Position numbers and translations under genes: made by a program
In this document: positions 43,734-53,276 of the stretch, one piece after another
Numbering within the stretch: position 1 is the first letter of the stretch
Layout: each line of letters opens with the position of its first letter
The notes under the pieces: model-generated
Told to the model about the DNA's origin: nothing
Seen by the model: only the letters and a program-made list of their open reading frames with translations
Databases searched by the model: none
Assembly (NCBI RefSeq): GCF_016482825.1
Contig: NZ_JAEMNV010000009.1
Span: 124,001 to 188,000 of the forward strand
Source of the DNA: Antrihabitans stalagmiti
Lineage (GTDB): Bacteria; Actinomycetota; Actinomycetes; Mycobacteriales; Mycobacteriaceae
Direction of reading: 5' to 3'
Length of the DNA stretch: 64,000 nt

Positions 43734-44737
43734 CCGCGCCGCATGCGACTGTGCACGTCGAACTGGTCAACAGCGCTCGCCGGTCGACCCGGATCGCACA
43801 TCGGATCGCTCGATCCACACTTCGCCCCGCAGCCGACACGATCGCAAAAATCGGTGCACACGGACCGTTCGCCGGCGCGCCTGCCTTCCGTGTCGCCAAC
43901 GTTGCCGAGGTCCTCGCGGCGCCACTGCGCGCTCCGCGTGGCACCTTGCGCGAGCAAGTCCAGTTCGCGAACTTTCGCGCCGAATGGTTGTGGCACAACA
44001 GTATCGACGGGCCGAGCAAGCCCACCGGCGGAGCGATCGTGTATCTGCACGGGGGCGCGTTCGTCGCGGGCGGCCTGCACAGTCATCGCCGCCTCGCCGC
44101 GAAGATCGCAAGCGCAAGCGCTCTGCCGCTGCTCAACGTCGACTACCGGCAACTGCCGAAGGGACACATCACCGACTCTGTCGACGATGCAGTCCAGGCG
44201 TACCGATATCTGCTCGATCAAGGATTCGCCCCTGAAAAGATCATCCTTGCAGGCGATTCCGCCGGTGGCGGTCTTGCGTTCGCTGCGGCCCTCGCAATTC
44301 GCGACCGAGGACTCGCCACACCGGCCGCGATCGTCGCCATCGCCCCCTTTGCCGACTTCGATTCCACGCGTCGTGCGGCGCATCCGAACGACTCCATCGA
44401 TCCGGTGATGTCTGCGTTCCTGCTGTCGGTTCCTGTGCTGCAGGGTTTCGCCACCGACGGCATAGTGGATCCGGCATGGTCGCCGGTGAACCATGACTTC
44501 ACCGGCCTGCCACCCGTGTTGATTCAGGTCGGCTCCACGGAAGTACTGCGCGACGACGCCGAGCAGTTGGCACGACGCTGCGCCGAAGCGGGTGTGCCCT
44601 GCACCCTGCAGGTCTGGGACCACGCTATTCACGACTTCCACGTCGCAGCCGATGTGCTGCCCGACGCTCGTGCCGCCATCGCCGAAATCGGCAAGTTCGT
44701 GCACTCGATCACCGAAGGAAAGCAGGTAGGACAATGA
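43730..44737 (+). CDS. HSL-family alpha/beta hydrolase (LipR-like), copy 1
   Basis: A 335-residue hormone-sensitive-lipase-type esterase: oxyanion motif HGGAFVAGG near 107, nucleophile GDSAGGG near 180, acid Asp after GSTEVLRDD and His in HAIHDFHV. It would hydrolyse the ester made by the BVMO genes on each side, which is also the arrangement of LipR and MymA in the mymA operon. ATGA overlaps on both sides. Paralogue at 57077. Confidence 0.9.
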   Translation: MTAPHATVHVELVNSARRSTRIAHRIARSTLRPAADTIAKIGAHGPFAGAPAFRVANVAEVLAAPLRAPRGTLREQVQFANFRAEWLWHNSIDGPSKPTGGAIVYLHGGAFVAGGLHSHRRLAAKIASASALPLLNVDYRQLPKGHITDSVDDAVQAYRYLLDQGFAPEKIILAGDSAGGGLAFAAALAIRDRGLATPAAIVAIAPFADFDSTRRAAHPNDSIDPVMSAFLLSVPVLQGFATDGIVDPAWSPVNHDFTGLPPVLIQVGSTEVLRDDAEQLARRCAEAGVPCTLQVWDHAIHDFHVAADVLPDARAAIAEIGKFVHSITEGKQVGQ

Positions 44738-46302
44738 CGTCTCGAAACGGGTCGAACCCGGTTCCGCAGTACGAGGTGCTCGTGATCGGTGCAGGTTTCG
44801 GTGGTATCGGCACCGGAGTCGCGCTGCAAAAGGCCGGCGTCGACAACTTTCTGATCATCGACAAATGGCACAAGGTCGGCGGTACCTGGAACGCGAACAC
44901 CTACCCCGGTGTCGCAGTGGACGTTCCCTCGCCGATCTACAACTTCTCGTTCCAGCAGCGGTCAAAATGGTCACGATTCTTCGCCCCGGGCAACGAGATT
45001 CAGCGCTATGCCGAGGAAGTCGTCGACAAGCAGGGCTTGCGCGGCAAGCTTCGGCTCGGCTGCGGGGCAGAGAAGGCAGTCTTCGACGACGCACACGACC
45101 TGTGGCGCATCACCACCGATGGCGGCGACGAGCTGACCGCGCGTTACCTCGTCAGTGCGGTCGGCGTTCTCGAGCAGCCCAAGCTGCCGCCCATCGACGG
45201 TATCGAAGACTACTCCGGCAAGATCATGCACACCGCACGGTGGGACCACTCCTACGACTATCGCGGCAAGCGTGTCGCCGTCATCGGCACTGGAGCCACT
45301 GCGCTGCAAGCGATTCCAGAGCTTGCCAAGCAGGTCGAGCAGCTGACCGTTTACCAGCGGACCGCAATCTGGGTCGCTCCCAAACCGGACTTCCCGATGG
45401 GTGACGGTTGGAACCGGGTTCTCGACGTTCCGCCGGTCCAGCAAGGGGTGCGACTGTTCGGCAACATTGCCGTCAACGCGTTTCTCGGGTTCGGCTTCGC
45501 ACTATCGGACTATCCGCGGGCGACCTCCGCGGTCCTCGGTGTGGGCGAAAAAGCGCTGAAGGCGTACCTGTTCACCCAGATTCGCGACCGCGAGTTGCGC
45601 CACAAACTCATCCCGAGCTACCGGCTCGGCTGCAAACGTCCCTCGATTTCCAACGTGTACTTCAAGACCTACACCCAACCGCACGTAGACCTGATGACAA
45701 CACCGATCGAGAAGTTCACGGAGACCGGCATAGTCACCTCGGACGGCGAGCATCGCGAGTTCGACATGGTGGTCACCGCCACCGGTTTCAAAGTCATGGA
45801 CAAGGGTGCAACACCGCCGTACCCGGTCTACGGCTCCAACGGCGTCGAGTTGGGCCAGTTCTGGGACGAGAACCTCTACCAATCCTACGAGGGCGTCTCG
45901 GTTCCCAAGTATCCCAACATGTTCCACATCTTCGGTCCGTACGGCTACGCCCCGGGCTCGGTCATTCCACTGATCGAAGCGACGTCGGCGCACGCCGCAC
46001 GCGTCATCGCCGAGTCACGCCGTCGCGGCGCCACTCGCGCCGAGATCCGCCAGGACCCGCACGACGAGTACTTCCAGCGGATGCTCGCTCGCAACGACAA
46101 CACCTACCTGTTCGACCTCGGCTGCGCGGATTCGCGCACGTACTACATCAACTACCAGGGCCATGCTCCAGCGCTGCGGGCGACAACCCAGTTCGACATG
46201 TACTGGAGCAACAGGCATTTCCCGCTCGACCACTACCGCTACACCGCCACATTGCCCACCGCCGAGCACGCGGTACCCCTCGCGGCCGCCGCCTCGAATT
46301 AG
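44734..46302 (+). CDS. Baeyer-Villiger monooxygenase, H-type fingerprint, copy 1
   Basis: A 522-residue class B flavin monooxygenase: GAGFGGIGTG, GGTWNANTYPGVAVD, GTGATALQ. The fingerprint YSGKIMHTARWD keeps the catalytic-family His, with Tyr for Phe at position 1, so this is the better candidate for true Baeyer-Villiger activity. Its paralogue is at 60891, and it resembles MymA. Last enzyme gene before the mce operon, 81 bases upstream of it. Confidence 0.9.
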   Translation: MTSRNGSNPVPQYEVLVIGAGFGGIGTGVALQKAGVDNFLIIDKWHKVGGTWNANTYPGVAVDVPSPIYNFSFQQRSKWSRFFAPGNEIQRYAEEVVDKQGLRGKLRLGCGAEKAVFDDAHDLWRITTDGGDELTARYLVSAVGVLEQPKLPPIDGIEDYSGKIMHTARWDHSYDYRGKRVAVIGTGATALQAIPELAKQVEQLTVYQRTAIWVAPKPDFPMGDGWNRVLDVPPVQQGVRLFGNIAVNAFLGFGFALSDYPRATSAVLGVGEKALKAYLFTQIRDRELRHKLIPSYRLGCKRPSISNVYFKTYTQPHVDLMTTPIEKFTETGIVTSDGEHREFDMVVTATGFKVMDKGATPPYPVYGSNGVELGQFWDENLYQSYEGVSVPKYPNMFHIFGPYGYAPGSVIPLIEATSAHAARVIAESRRRGATRAEIRQDPHDEYFQRMLARNDNTYLFDLGCADSRTYYINYQGHAPALRATTQFDMYWSNRHFPLDHYRYTATLPTAEHAVPLAAAASN

Positions 46303-46383
46303 CAGAGAACCCCAACAACACTGTCCGGTGCATCTTCGACGATCGAACACCGTCGAACTGCCGATACAAGCTAGGAGGCAACG

Positions 46384-47205
46384 ATGCCCGACACAGTCGT
46401 TGGAGCGCTTCGCCGGAACGTGAGCCGCACGACGCTCTCGGCTCTGGAAACCCTCGGGCGTCTCGTAGCCTTGGCGATCGAGTCTGTACAAGGCGCGGTC
46501 GCTGACGTGGTCTCCCGCCGCTTTCAGTGGCGGGAGACCACACACCAAGCGTGGTACCTCATCACGGTCACCGCGATACCTGCTGTGCTGATGGCGATTC
46601 CGTTCGGCGTCGTCGTATCGATTCAGGTCGGCAACCTCATCAAGCAACTCGGCGCAGATTCGTTGCTCGGTGCGGCGGGTGGACTCGGTGTCATCCAGCA
46701 GGGCGCGCCGCTGGCGACCGGCCTGCTGCTCGGAGGTGCAGGCACAGCAACGATCGCCGCCGACCTGGGTGCCCGCACGATCCGCGAAGAGATCGATGCA
46801 CTCCGCACGATGGGGATCAGTCCAGTGCACCGGCTCGTCATTCCCCGGATGGTGGCGATGTTGTTTGTCGCCCCACTGCTGAACATCTTGATCATCTTCG
46901 TCGGCGTGCTGTCGGGCTATCTGGTTGCGACTGCAGCCCAGGGAGTTACGCCTGGTAGCTACTGGGCGACCTTCGGAGCGTTCGCAACCTTGACCGATGT
47001 GGCGATATCGATCGTCAAAGCCGTGCTCTTCGGGTTTCTTGTCGTCATCATCGGTTGCCATCGCGGGCTGGAAGCCAAGGGCGGTCCACGCGGGGTGGCA
47101 GACGGTGTGAATGCGGCGGTCGTCTTGTCGGTCGTCGCTATCGCATTGGTCAATGTCGGTATCACACAGATTGTTTCGATGTTCTTTCCGACAAAGGTGG
47201 CGTGA
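46384..47205 (+). CDS. YrbE-type ABC permease, first
   Basis: A 273-residue MlaE/YrbE permease with about five helices and the family EQxxALxxxG-like cytoplasmic loop (TIREEIDALRTMGISPVHRLVIPRMVA). With the second YrbE it forms the membrane pore of an Mce lipid importer. The start has AGGAGGCAACG, identical to the ribosome-binding site of the hydrolase at 54268. The ATPase MceG is not in the window, as is usual in actinomycetes. Confidence 0.93.
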   Translation: MPDTVVGALRRNVSRTTLSALETLGRLVALAIESVQGAVADVVSRRFQWRETTHQAWYLITVTAIPAVLMAIPFGVVVSIQVGNLIKQLGADSLLGAAGGLGVIQQGAPLATGLLLGGAGTATIAADLGARTIREEIDALRTMGISPVHRLVIPRMVAMLFVAPLLNILIIFVGVLSGYLVATAAQGVTPGSYWATFGAFATLTDVAISIVKAVLFGFLVVIIGCHRGLEAKGGPRGVADGVNAAVVLSVVAIALVNVGITQIVSMFFPTKVA

Positions 47206-48041
47206 TGACAATCCCTCACCGTCTCAAACGCGGCACAGACCGCGCGATACGGCCGATCGAGTCGACCGGCTACGCGATGAGCTTCGTCTGGCACGCGTTG
47301 GCTGCGATCCCGTTGACGCTGCGCAGATATCGGGCCCAGACCATGCGGACCATCACCGACATGACCTGGGGCCGCGGCTCCGTGATCGTCGGCGGCGGGA
47401 CCGTACCCGTGCTGGTCATCCTCGGCGTTGCGATCGGTGCCGGAGTCGGCATCCAGGGCTACACGACACTCAATCTTGTTGGCCTCGGCCCGCTCACCGG
47501 CATCGTCTCCGCCTTCGCCAATACCCGTGAACTTGCGCCGATTGCAGCCGCGATCGGGTTCGCTGCCCAAGCCGGCTGCCGAATGACGGCCGAGATCGGG
47601 TCGATGCGGATCTCCGAGGAGATCGACGCCTTGGAATCGCTTGGCCTGAAATCGATCCCGTTCGTCGTCACGACCCGCGTGATCGCCGGCGCGGTCACGA
47701 TCGTCCCGACCTTCCTCGTCGCACTTGTACTGAGTTACTTCTCGTGCTCGGCGATCGTGTTGATCGTCCATGGTCAGTCACCGGGTGTGTACGGCCACTA
47801 CTTCTTTCAATTCGTGAACCTCTACGACATCGGTGCGGCGACTCTGAAGATCCTGGTGTTCGGTGTCGCGGTCATTCTCATCCACTGCTATCACGGCTTC
47901 GTCGCAACCGGCGGGCCCGAAGGCGTCGGTGTCGCGAGCGGCCGGGCGGTGCGCGCGAGCTTCATCGCGATCATCGGACTGGACATGGTCCTGACGCTCC
48001 TGCTGTGGGGCATCAATTCACCGATCACGTTCTCGGGGTGA
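47205..48041 (+). CDS. YrbE-type ABC permease, second
   Basis: A 278-residue MlaE/YrbE permease, partner of the first. It has the loop RISEEIDALESLGLKSIPFVVTTRVIA. ATG 47205 overlaps the previous stop by one base (TGATG). Confidence 0.93.
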   Translation: MTIPHRLKRGTDRAIRPIESTGYAMSFVWHALAAIPLTLRRYRAQTMRTITDMTWGRGSVIVGGGTVPVLVILGVAIGAGVGIQGYTTLNLVGLGPLTGIVSAFANTRELAPIAAAIGFAAQAGCRMTAEIGSMRISEEIDALESLGLKSIPFVVTTRVIAGAVTIVPTFLVALVLSYFSCSAIVLIVHGQSPGVYGHYFFQFVNLYDIGAATLKILVFGVAVILIHCYHGFVATGGPEGVGVASGRAVRASFIAIIGLDMVLTLLLWGINSPITFSG

Positions 48042-48045
48042 TGTG

Positions 48046-49086
48046 ATGCCTCTCTACGGAATGCCCGGTGTGCCAACGACTCGACGCACGTCGCTGCTGG
48101 TCGGTGTGGCCACACTGGTTGTGGTCCTGACCGTCGGTCTGGTGTGGCATTCGATCGCGACCGCACCCGACGAGAACGCGATCCAGGTCCAGCTGCGGAC
48201 CGATGTGACGGGCGACGGCGTCGCCGACGGCACCGGCGTCCGGCTCAACGGCACGCAGATCGGCCACGTCACCGCCGTCGACAGCGACTCGGGCGGCACA
48301 CAGGTGCTCACACTCGGCTTGGACCGCGCTGCACTCGTCGGGCTCACGGACAATCTGCGGATCGAGTACGCACCGGCCAACCTCTTCGGTATCAGCGAGG
48401 TCGTACTACTGCGTGGCGATGGTGGCACACCGCTCGCCGATGGCGACGAAGTCGACCTTACCGGGGGCGAACGCGTCCGAGACTCCACGATGGGCACCAT
48501 GCTGCGGTCGCTGTCGCAAACGACGACGACAGTCCTCACTCCCCAGCTCACCGAGATTCTCACCCAGGTCGGCAACGATGTCGACGCCTTCGCGCCGTTC
48601 ATCGAAGCCCTCGTCAGTGTGAGTCGCGCTGTTGCGGACTCGCAGCGGTATCCGACGTCATTCCTCATCGAGCAGTACGCGTCCTTCTTCAACGGGGTCG
48701 CGGTATTCGGTAGTGGATTCGTCGAACTGATCGACCGGATCTACAACATCGACGTGTTGCGCAACGACCGCGAGCGCTTCGACATCGGAGTCTCACTCGT
48801 CGTCGACCAGCTCTTCCCGTTGATCCGCGATGTGCTCGGAACCGCCCGCGGATCCCTTGGCGGCTACAGCGACACCCTCGCCGTGGTGCTCGGCCAACTT
48901 GCCCGGACGGTGCCCGACCCGAACCGGTCGCACACCGAACTCACCGAACTGATCGACCGGCTGGACCGCACCTTCCGAACGACCCCGAACGGTCCACAGG
49001 TCGACGTTGACGTGCTGGTCCGGGGTATGCCGGGCCTCATGGTGCCGCTGACCGGCGGCGCCAAACTAGAGGACGGTGTCCGATGA
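48046..49086 (+). CDS. Mce protein A
   Basis: A 346-residue Mce-family protein: one N-terminal membrane helix (about 18-38), MCE domain (about 45-125, GTGVRLNGTQIGHVTAVD), then a helical region. Six such proteins form a needle or tube that moves lipids across the periplasm. I took ATG 48046; GTG 48043 is adjacent. At 320-370 residues, all six Mce proteins here are shorter than most mycobacterial ones, with few C-terminal extensions. Confidence 0.92.
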   Translation: MPLYGMPGVPTTRRTSLLVGVATLVVVLTVGLVWHSIATAPDENAIQVQLRTDVTGDGVADGTGVRLNGTQIGHVTAVDSDSGGTQVLTLGLDRAALVGLTDNLRIEYAPANLFGISEVVLLRGDGGTPLADGDEVDLTGGERVRDSTMGTMLRSLSQTTTTVLTPQLTEILTQVGNDVDAFAPFIEALVSVSRAVADSQRYPTSFLIEQYASFFNGVAVFGSGFVELIDRIYNIDVLRNDRERFDIGVSLVVDQLFPLIRDVLGTARGSLGGYSDTLAVVLGQLARTVPDPNRSHTELTELIDRLDRTFRTTPNGPQVDVDVLVRGMPGLMVPLTGGAKLEDGVR

Positions 49087-50096
49087 ACGGGCGTTCGCAA
49101 CGGGGCCTCGTCGCCCGCTTGCTCGTGTTCACAGCGTTGATCGGCGTGCTGCTCGCGGGAATCGTGATCGCCATCCAGCGCCCTGTCGACGGGTCCACCC
49201 GGACGTTCGAGGCGCTGTTCACCGACGCCAGCGGCCTCAGGGAGAACGCCGACGTCAGGATGTTCGGCGTCGCGGTCGGCAAGGTCACCTCGATCGAACT
49301 GGACGGCAACCAAGCGCGTGTGCAATTCACCGTTGTCGAAGATCGGCCGATGTTCGATACAAGCGTCGTCGCCATTCGATACCAGAACCTGACCGGCCAG
49401 CGATACGTCGACGTCAAGCAACCGGATTCGGCCGGCAGCACGCTCGGGCCCGGCACGGTCATCGGCACCGACCACACCATTCCGTCGTTCGACATCACCG
49501 CCCTGTTCAACGGCATGGAACCGGTACTCGCTGAATTCTCGCCCGCGGCGGTGAATCAGTTCCTGGAGAACGCGATCGCCGTGATCGAAGGGGACGGAAA
49601 AGCAGTCGGATCGACCCTCGACGCGATCGACAAGCTTTCCGCGTTCGTCACCGACCGACAACAGGTGATCTCGCTGCTGTTGCGAAACTTCGAGCAGGTC
49701 TACCAACAGCTCGGCGGAAAGTCTCCCGAAACCGCGACGCTCATTCGCGGTATCAGCGACGTATTCGTCAACCTGCAGAAGCAGTTCGAGGGCCTGATGG
49801 ATTTCGTCGACATCGCACCGTCGGTGCTCGGTCCATTGAATAACTTGTTGGCTGCACTCGGCTTCACGCAGCCCGACAACCCGGATCTGCAGAACGACCT
49901 GCGACTGCTGTTCCCCGATCCCCAAACCACGATCGATCTTCTGAACAAGCTTCCAGGTTTGCTGCAATCGTTGACCAACCTTATGCCCGACCCCAACAAC
50001 CCGATAAATACGACCTGCGCCAACGGGTCGGCGGATGTACCGGGAATCGTCGCGGTACTTATTGCAGGACAGCAGGTTTCGATATGCAACGGCTGA
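49083..50096 (+). CDS. Mce protein B
   Basis: A 337-residue Mce-family protein with an N-terminal helix (about 11-30) and MCE domain (TDASGLRENADVRMFGVAVGKVTSIEL). Overlaps mceA by ATGA and mceC by 13 bases. Ends with Cys-containing AGQQVSICNG. Confidence 0.92.
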   Translation: MNGRSQRGLVARLLVFTALIGVLLAGIVIAIQRPVDGSTRTFEALFTDASGLRENADVRMFGVAVGKVTSIELDGNQARVQFTVVEDRPMFDTSVVAIRYQNLTGQRYVDVKQPDSAGSTLGPGTVIGTDHTIPSFDITALFNGMEPVLAEFSPAAVNQFLENAIAVIEGDGKAVGSTLDAIDKLSAFVTDRQQVISLLLRNFEQVYQQLGGKSPETATLIRGISDVFVNLQKQFEGLMDFVDIAPSVLGPLNNLLAALGFTQPDNPDLQNDLRLLFPDPQTTIDLLNKLPGLLQSLTNLMPDPNNPINTTCANGSADVPGIVAVLIAGQQVSICNG

Positions 50097-51103
50097 AGCA
50101 CGGGCTGGGGTGGGTGCGCGAGCTACGGTACGGCCAAGACACCGACCCCCGTACCCAACGACTGCTCGGCATCCTCGGTCTCCTTGCCGTCGTGATCGTC
50201 GTCATCGTGAGCGCCGTCATCTACGTGTTTCCATTCGGCAAAACCACCTACGCCGCAATGCTTTCCGACGGCGGCAGCGTTCGTGCAGGCGACGATGTCC
50301 GCATCGCGGGCATCTCCGTCGGAGCGGTGGAATCGGTCGAGCTGACCGAGGATTCGGTGCGTATGGAGTTCACCGTTCGCGACGACGTCTTCCTCGGAGA
50401 TCTGACAACTCTCGACATCCGTATGCTCACCCCGATCGGCGGCCACTACGTCGCAGTGTCTCCGTCCGGCACAGAGCCGCTCGGCGATCAGCCGATCCCC
50501 GCGGACCGAGTTCGCCTGCCGTACAACCTCGTCGAAGCCCTTCAGGATGCGCAGAGACCGATTGCGGAGATCGACGCAGGCAGCTTGCAACGCAGCCTCG
50601 CCCAGCTCACGTCGTCACTGCAGACAAGCCCGAACTCGGTCTCCTCACTCACCGACGCGGTGTCCACCATGGTCGGCCTGCTCGACAAGCAGAACGCGGA
50701 CGTCTCGCGCGCGCTCGACGTAGCCGAGGAATATCTCCGCGTCCTCGGCGACACAAAATCGGTGATCGGGTCGATGCTTTCCAAGATCGGGCTGATGGAA
50801 ACGCAGATCCTCGACCGCAAGACAGAGGTCATCGAAGCGCTTCGGGTCGCGAACGAATTCCTCGCTCGCATCGCTGCGATCGAACCCGCGTGGCGTGAGC
50901 AACTCGAACCACTCGCCGACCGAATCGTCGCAGCGGTACCACAACTCGACGAGCTCGGCAGGCGCCTCGGTACCGTCGCCGACTTGCTCGTCCGAGCTGG
51001 CGACAGGTTCCGCAGCCTCGTCACACCTGCGGGGATCGCGATCGATCACTCCGAGACCACAGTTCGACCGATCTGTATCCCTGTTCAGGGAAGGAGCTGC
51101 TGA
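50084..51103 (+). CDS. Mce protein C
   Basis: A 339-residue Mce-family protein: N-terminal helix near 28-48, MCE domain (SDGGSVRAGDDVRIAGISVGAVESVEL), then long helices. Overlaps mceD by one base. Ends PVQGRSC. Confidence 0.92.
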   Translation: MQRLKHGLGWVRELRYGQDTDPRTQRLLGILGLLAVVIVVIVSAVIYVFPFGKTTYAAMLSDGGSVRAGDDVRIAGISVGAVESVELTEDSVRMEFTVRDDVFLGDLTTLDIRMLTPIGGHYVAVSPSGTEPLGDQPIPADRVRLPYNLVEALQDAQRPIAEIDAGSLQRSLAQLTSSLQTSPNSVSSLTDAVSTMVGLLDKQNADVSRALDVAEEYLRVLGDTKSVIGSMLSKIGLMETQILDRKTEVIEALRVANEFLARIAAIEPAWREQLEPLADRIVAAVPQLDELGRRLGTVADLLVRAGDRFRSLVTPAGIAIDHSETTVRPICIPVQGRSC

Positions 51104-52203
51104 TGCTGCGCAACTTGGTCGCATCGCGCGGATTCGTGTCGATTCTCGGAACGGTTGTCGTGGCCGCCGTTGCCGCAGCGGGTGCGTTCGTGCTGCTGGA
51201 GCCGACCAAAGCACGCATCGACTACTGCGCGATCATGCCCGACTCGATCGGGTTGTACGTCGGTAACGACGTAACCCTTCGGGGCGTTCCGGTCGGCACC
51301 GTGAGCGATATCCGGTCCGAAGGGACCCTGGTTCGTGTTGACTTTCGCATCGACGCAGATCATCCCCTACGCGATACCGTCACCGCCACAACAGTTTCCG
51401 ATACCATCGTCGCCGACCGGCGACTCGCTGTGAACGATTCCGCCGGCAACGCCTGGAATCCGTCGGAGTGCGTCACTCAGACCGCGACACCGAAAAGTAT
51501 TACCCAGACGCTAGATTCACTCGCGGGCCTCGCCGACCAACTCGACGGAGGCAACGACCCCGCTGCCCGGAACACCATCAGTGCCGCTGTCAGTGCATTC
51601 GACCGGTCGGTATCGGGCACGGGCCCGAAAATGAACGACATCATCACCCAGCTTGCGGCCGCGCTCCGCTCACCCGACGCCGCGATCGGTCGGATCGGAT
51701 CGCTGATCGACACTCTTGCGTCTCTATCGCAAAGCGTCGCCGATGGCTGGGGAGATCTGCGCACAATGCTCACCGGCCTCTCCCCCTTGCTTCAGCTGGT
51801 GAACCAGGTCTGGGATCAGGTCGTTGTGGTCGTCGATTCGATCGTCGTGATTCTCCCCTGGCTCAACGACATCACCACCAAGTACGGCGGACCGATCCTG
51901 CAGTTACTCGACAAAACCGTGCCGTTTCTCGACCTGGTGGCCGCCAACGTCGGCACGCTCGAGCAACTGATCGACATGATCCCAGCCGTCGAAACGGCGT
52001 TCCGAACCGTCATCGATCCGCAAACCGGACTCGCGATGGTGTCCTACGCGCCACCGAGGGTCGCGCTGGACGAGCAACTTTCCGTTCAAGTCTGCGCAGC
52101 GACCAACGCGGTCGCCCCGGGGTCCTGCCATAGTGCCGAAACGGCGTTCACAGCAACAGATCTCGCCGCACTCGTATTCGGCCCGTCAGGAGGCGTGCGA
52201 TGA
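51103..52203 (+). CDS. Mce protein D
   Basis: A 366-residue Mce-family protein: N-terminal helix about 10-30, MCE domain (DSIGLYVGNDVTLRGVPVGTVSDI). It has a likely disulfide-forming Cys pair, at about 43 (YCAIM) and in the SECVTQ segment, and further Cys near the C-terminus. Overlaps mceE by ATGA. Confidence 0.92.
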   Translation: MLRNLVASRGFVSILGTVVVAAVAAAGAFVLLEPTKARIDYCAIMPDSIGLYVGNDVTLRGVPVGTVSDIRSEGTLVRVDFRIDADHPLRDTVTATTVSDTIVADRRLAVNDSAGNAWNPSECVTQTATPKSITQTLDSLAGLADQLDGGNDPAARNTISAAVSAFDRSVSGTGPKMNDIITQLAAALRSPDAAIGRIGSLIDTLASLSQSVADGWGDLRTMLTGLSPLLQLVNQVWDQVVVVVDSIVVILPWLNDITTKYGGPILQLLDKTVPFLDLVAANVGTLEQLIDMIPAVETAFRTVIDPQTGLAMVSYAPPRVALDEQLSVQVCAATNAVAPGSCHSAETAFTATDLAALVFGPSGGVR

Positions 52204-53276
52204 CCCGACGCAAGACCATCACCCAGATGGTGACTACGCTCGCTGCCTTGCTGGCCGTCTGCATGCTCGCGGGCTGCGGGGTCGATCCCGCTGCACTCAG
52301 CCTGCCGGGCAGCAAGGCCGGCGGTCCCACCTACACCATCCACATCGAGTTCGCGAACGCGCTCAATCTGCCTTCTCGTGCACGTGTGGTCGCCAACGGC
52401 GACCACGTCGGCGACCTCGCGGGATTGACCGTCGCCGACCCGACGTCGGCCCGTCCGGGTTCGGTCGTTGCCGATGTCGAGATTCAGCAGGGCGTTATTG
52501 TTCCCAGTTCTACAACGGCCCAGTTGCGGCAGGACACTATTCTCGGCGACATCTACATCAGCCTCGATATTCCCGCCGATGCAGACCGCCGGGACCGAAT
52601 CGAACCCGGCGGCACAATTCCACTGGAAAAGACCGAAGCCGCACTCCAAGTCGAAGACGTGTTGGCAGGACTTGCCACCTTCGTCTCCGGTGGTGCCATC
52701 CGGTCCGCGCAGGATGCCATCACTCGCGTCAACGCCGCACTTCCGGCCGACCCTGCCGAGACCGCCCGTATCGCCGACATCCTCAAACGGGATGTCGTCG
52801 ACGTCGCGGCGAATCAGGAGGACCTCGACGCCTTCATCGCCGCTATCGACACCAACGCTCGGCTTATCATCGACAACCGCGAGCAACTCGATCAGATACT
52901 TACTCCCACAGGCGTTGTCGACATCACCGAAATCGCACGATCGCTGATCGGTGTCATCGGAGTCATCGGCGCCCTCGGCGGCATCGTGCATGCGCTCGAA
53001 TGGATCGCGCCGCTGGCCACCGAAGGCGACGCGGCCGCACGGGCCTTCCTTCCCATGCTGCTCAACACCGGGCGTCCCCTGAACCTCTCCGCTCCGTCGA
53101 ATCTCAACCGCATCACCGCGTTCATCCGAGACAAGCTCATTCCCTGGGCCGAACGACCGACAGTGAACATTCACGGAATCCGCACCGAGACAGCCTCTTC
53201 GGCTCAACCGGTCTCATCCGAAGACCAAGTCGACCAGGTGCTAGCCACCTTGCGCATGATCGGAGTCGTCCGATGA
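52200..53276 (+). CDS. Mce protein E (lipoprotein)
   Basis: A 358-residue Mce-family lipoprotein: signal with lipobox LAGC (Cys at about 24), then the MCE domain (FANALNLPSRARVVANGDHVGDL). The E subunit is the lipoprotein member in mce operons, as seen here. Overlaps mceF by ATGA. Confidence 0.93.
   Translation: MTRRKTITQMVTTLAALLAVCMLAGCGVDPAALSLPGSKAGGPTYTIHIEFANALNLPSRARVVANGDHVGDLAGLTVADPTSARPGSVVADVEIQQGVIVPSSTTAQLRQDTILGDIYISLDIPADADRRDRIEPGGTIPLEKTEAALQVEDVLAGLATFVSGGAIRSAQDAITRVNAALPADPAETARIADILKRDVVDVAANQEDLDAFIAAIDTNARLIIDNREQLDQILTPTGVVDITEIARSLIGVIGVIGALGGIVHALEWIAPLATEGDAAARAFLPMLLNTGRPLNLSAPSNLNRITAFIRDKLIPWAERPTVNIHGIRTETASSAQPVSSEDQVDQVLATLRMIGVVR

Noticed and set aside
52133-53272. 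Long N-terminal extension of MceF (702 residues)
   Set aside because: It overlaps mceE completely. The MceF membrane helix and MCE domain start just after ATG 53273.
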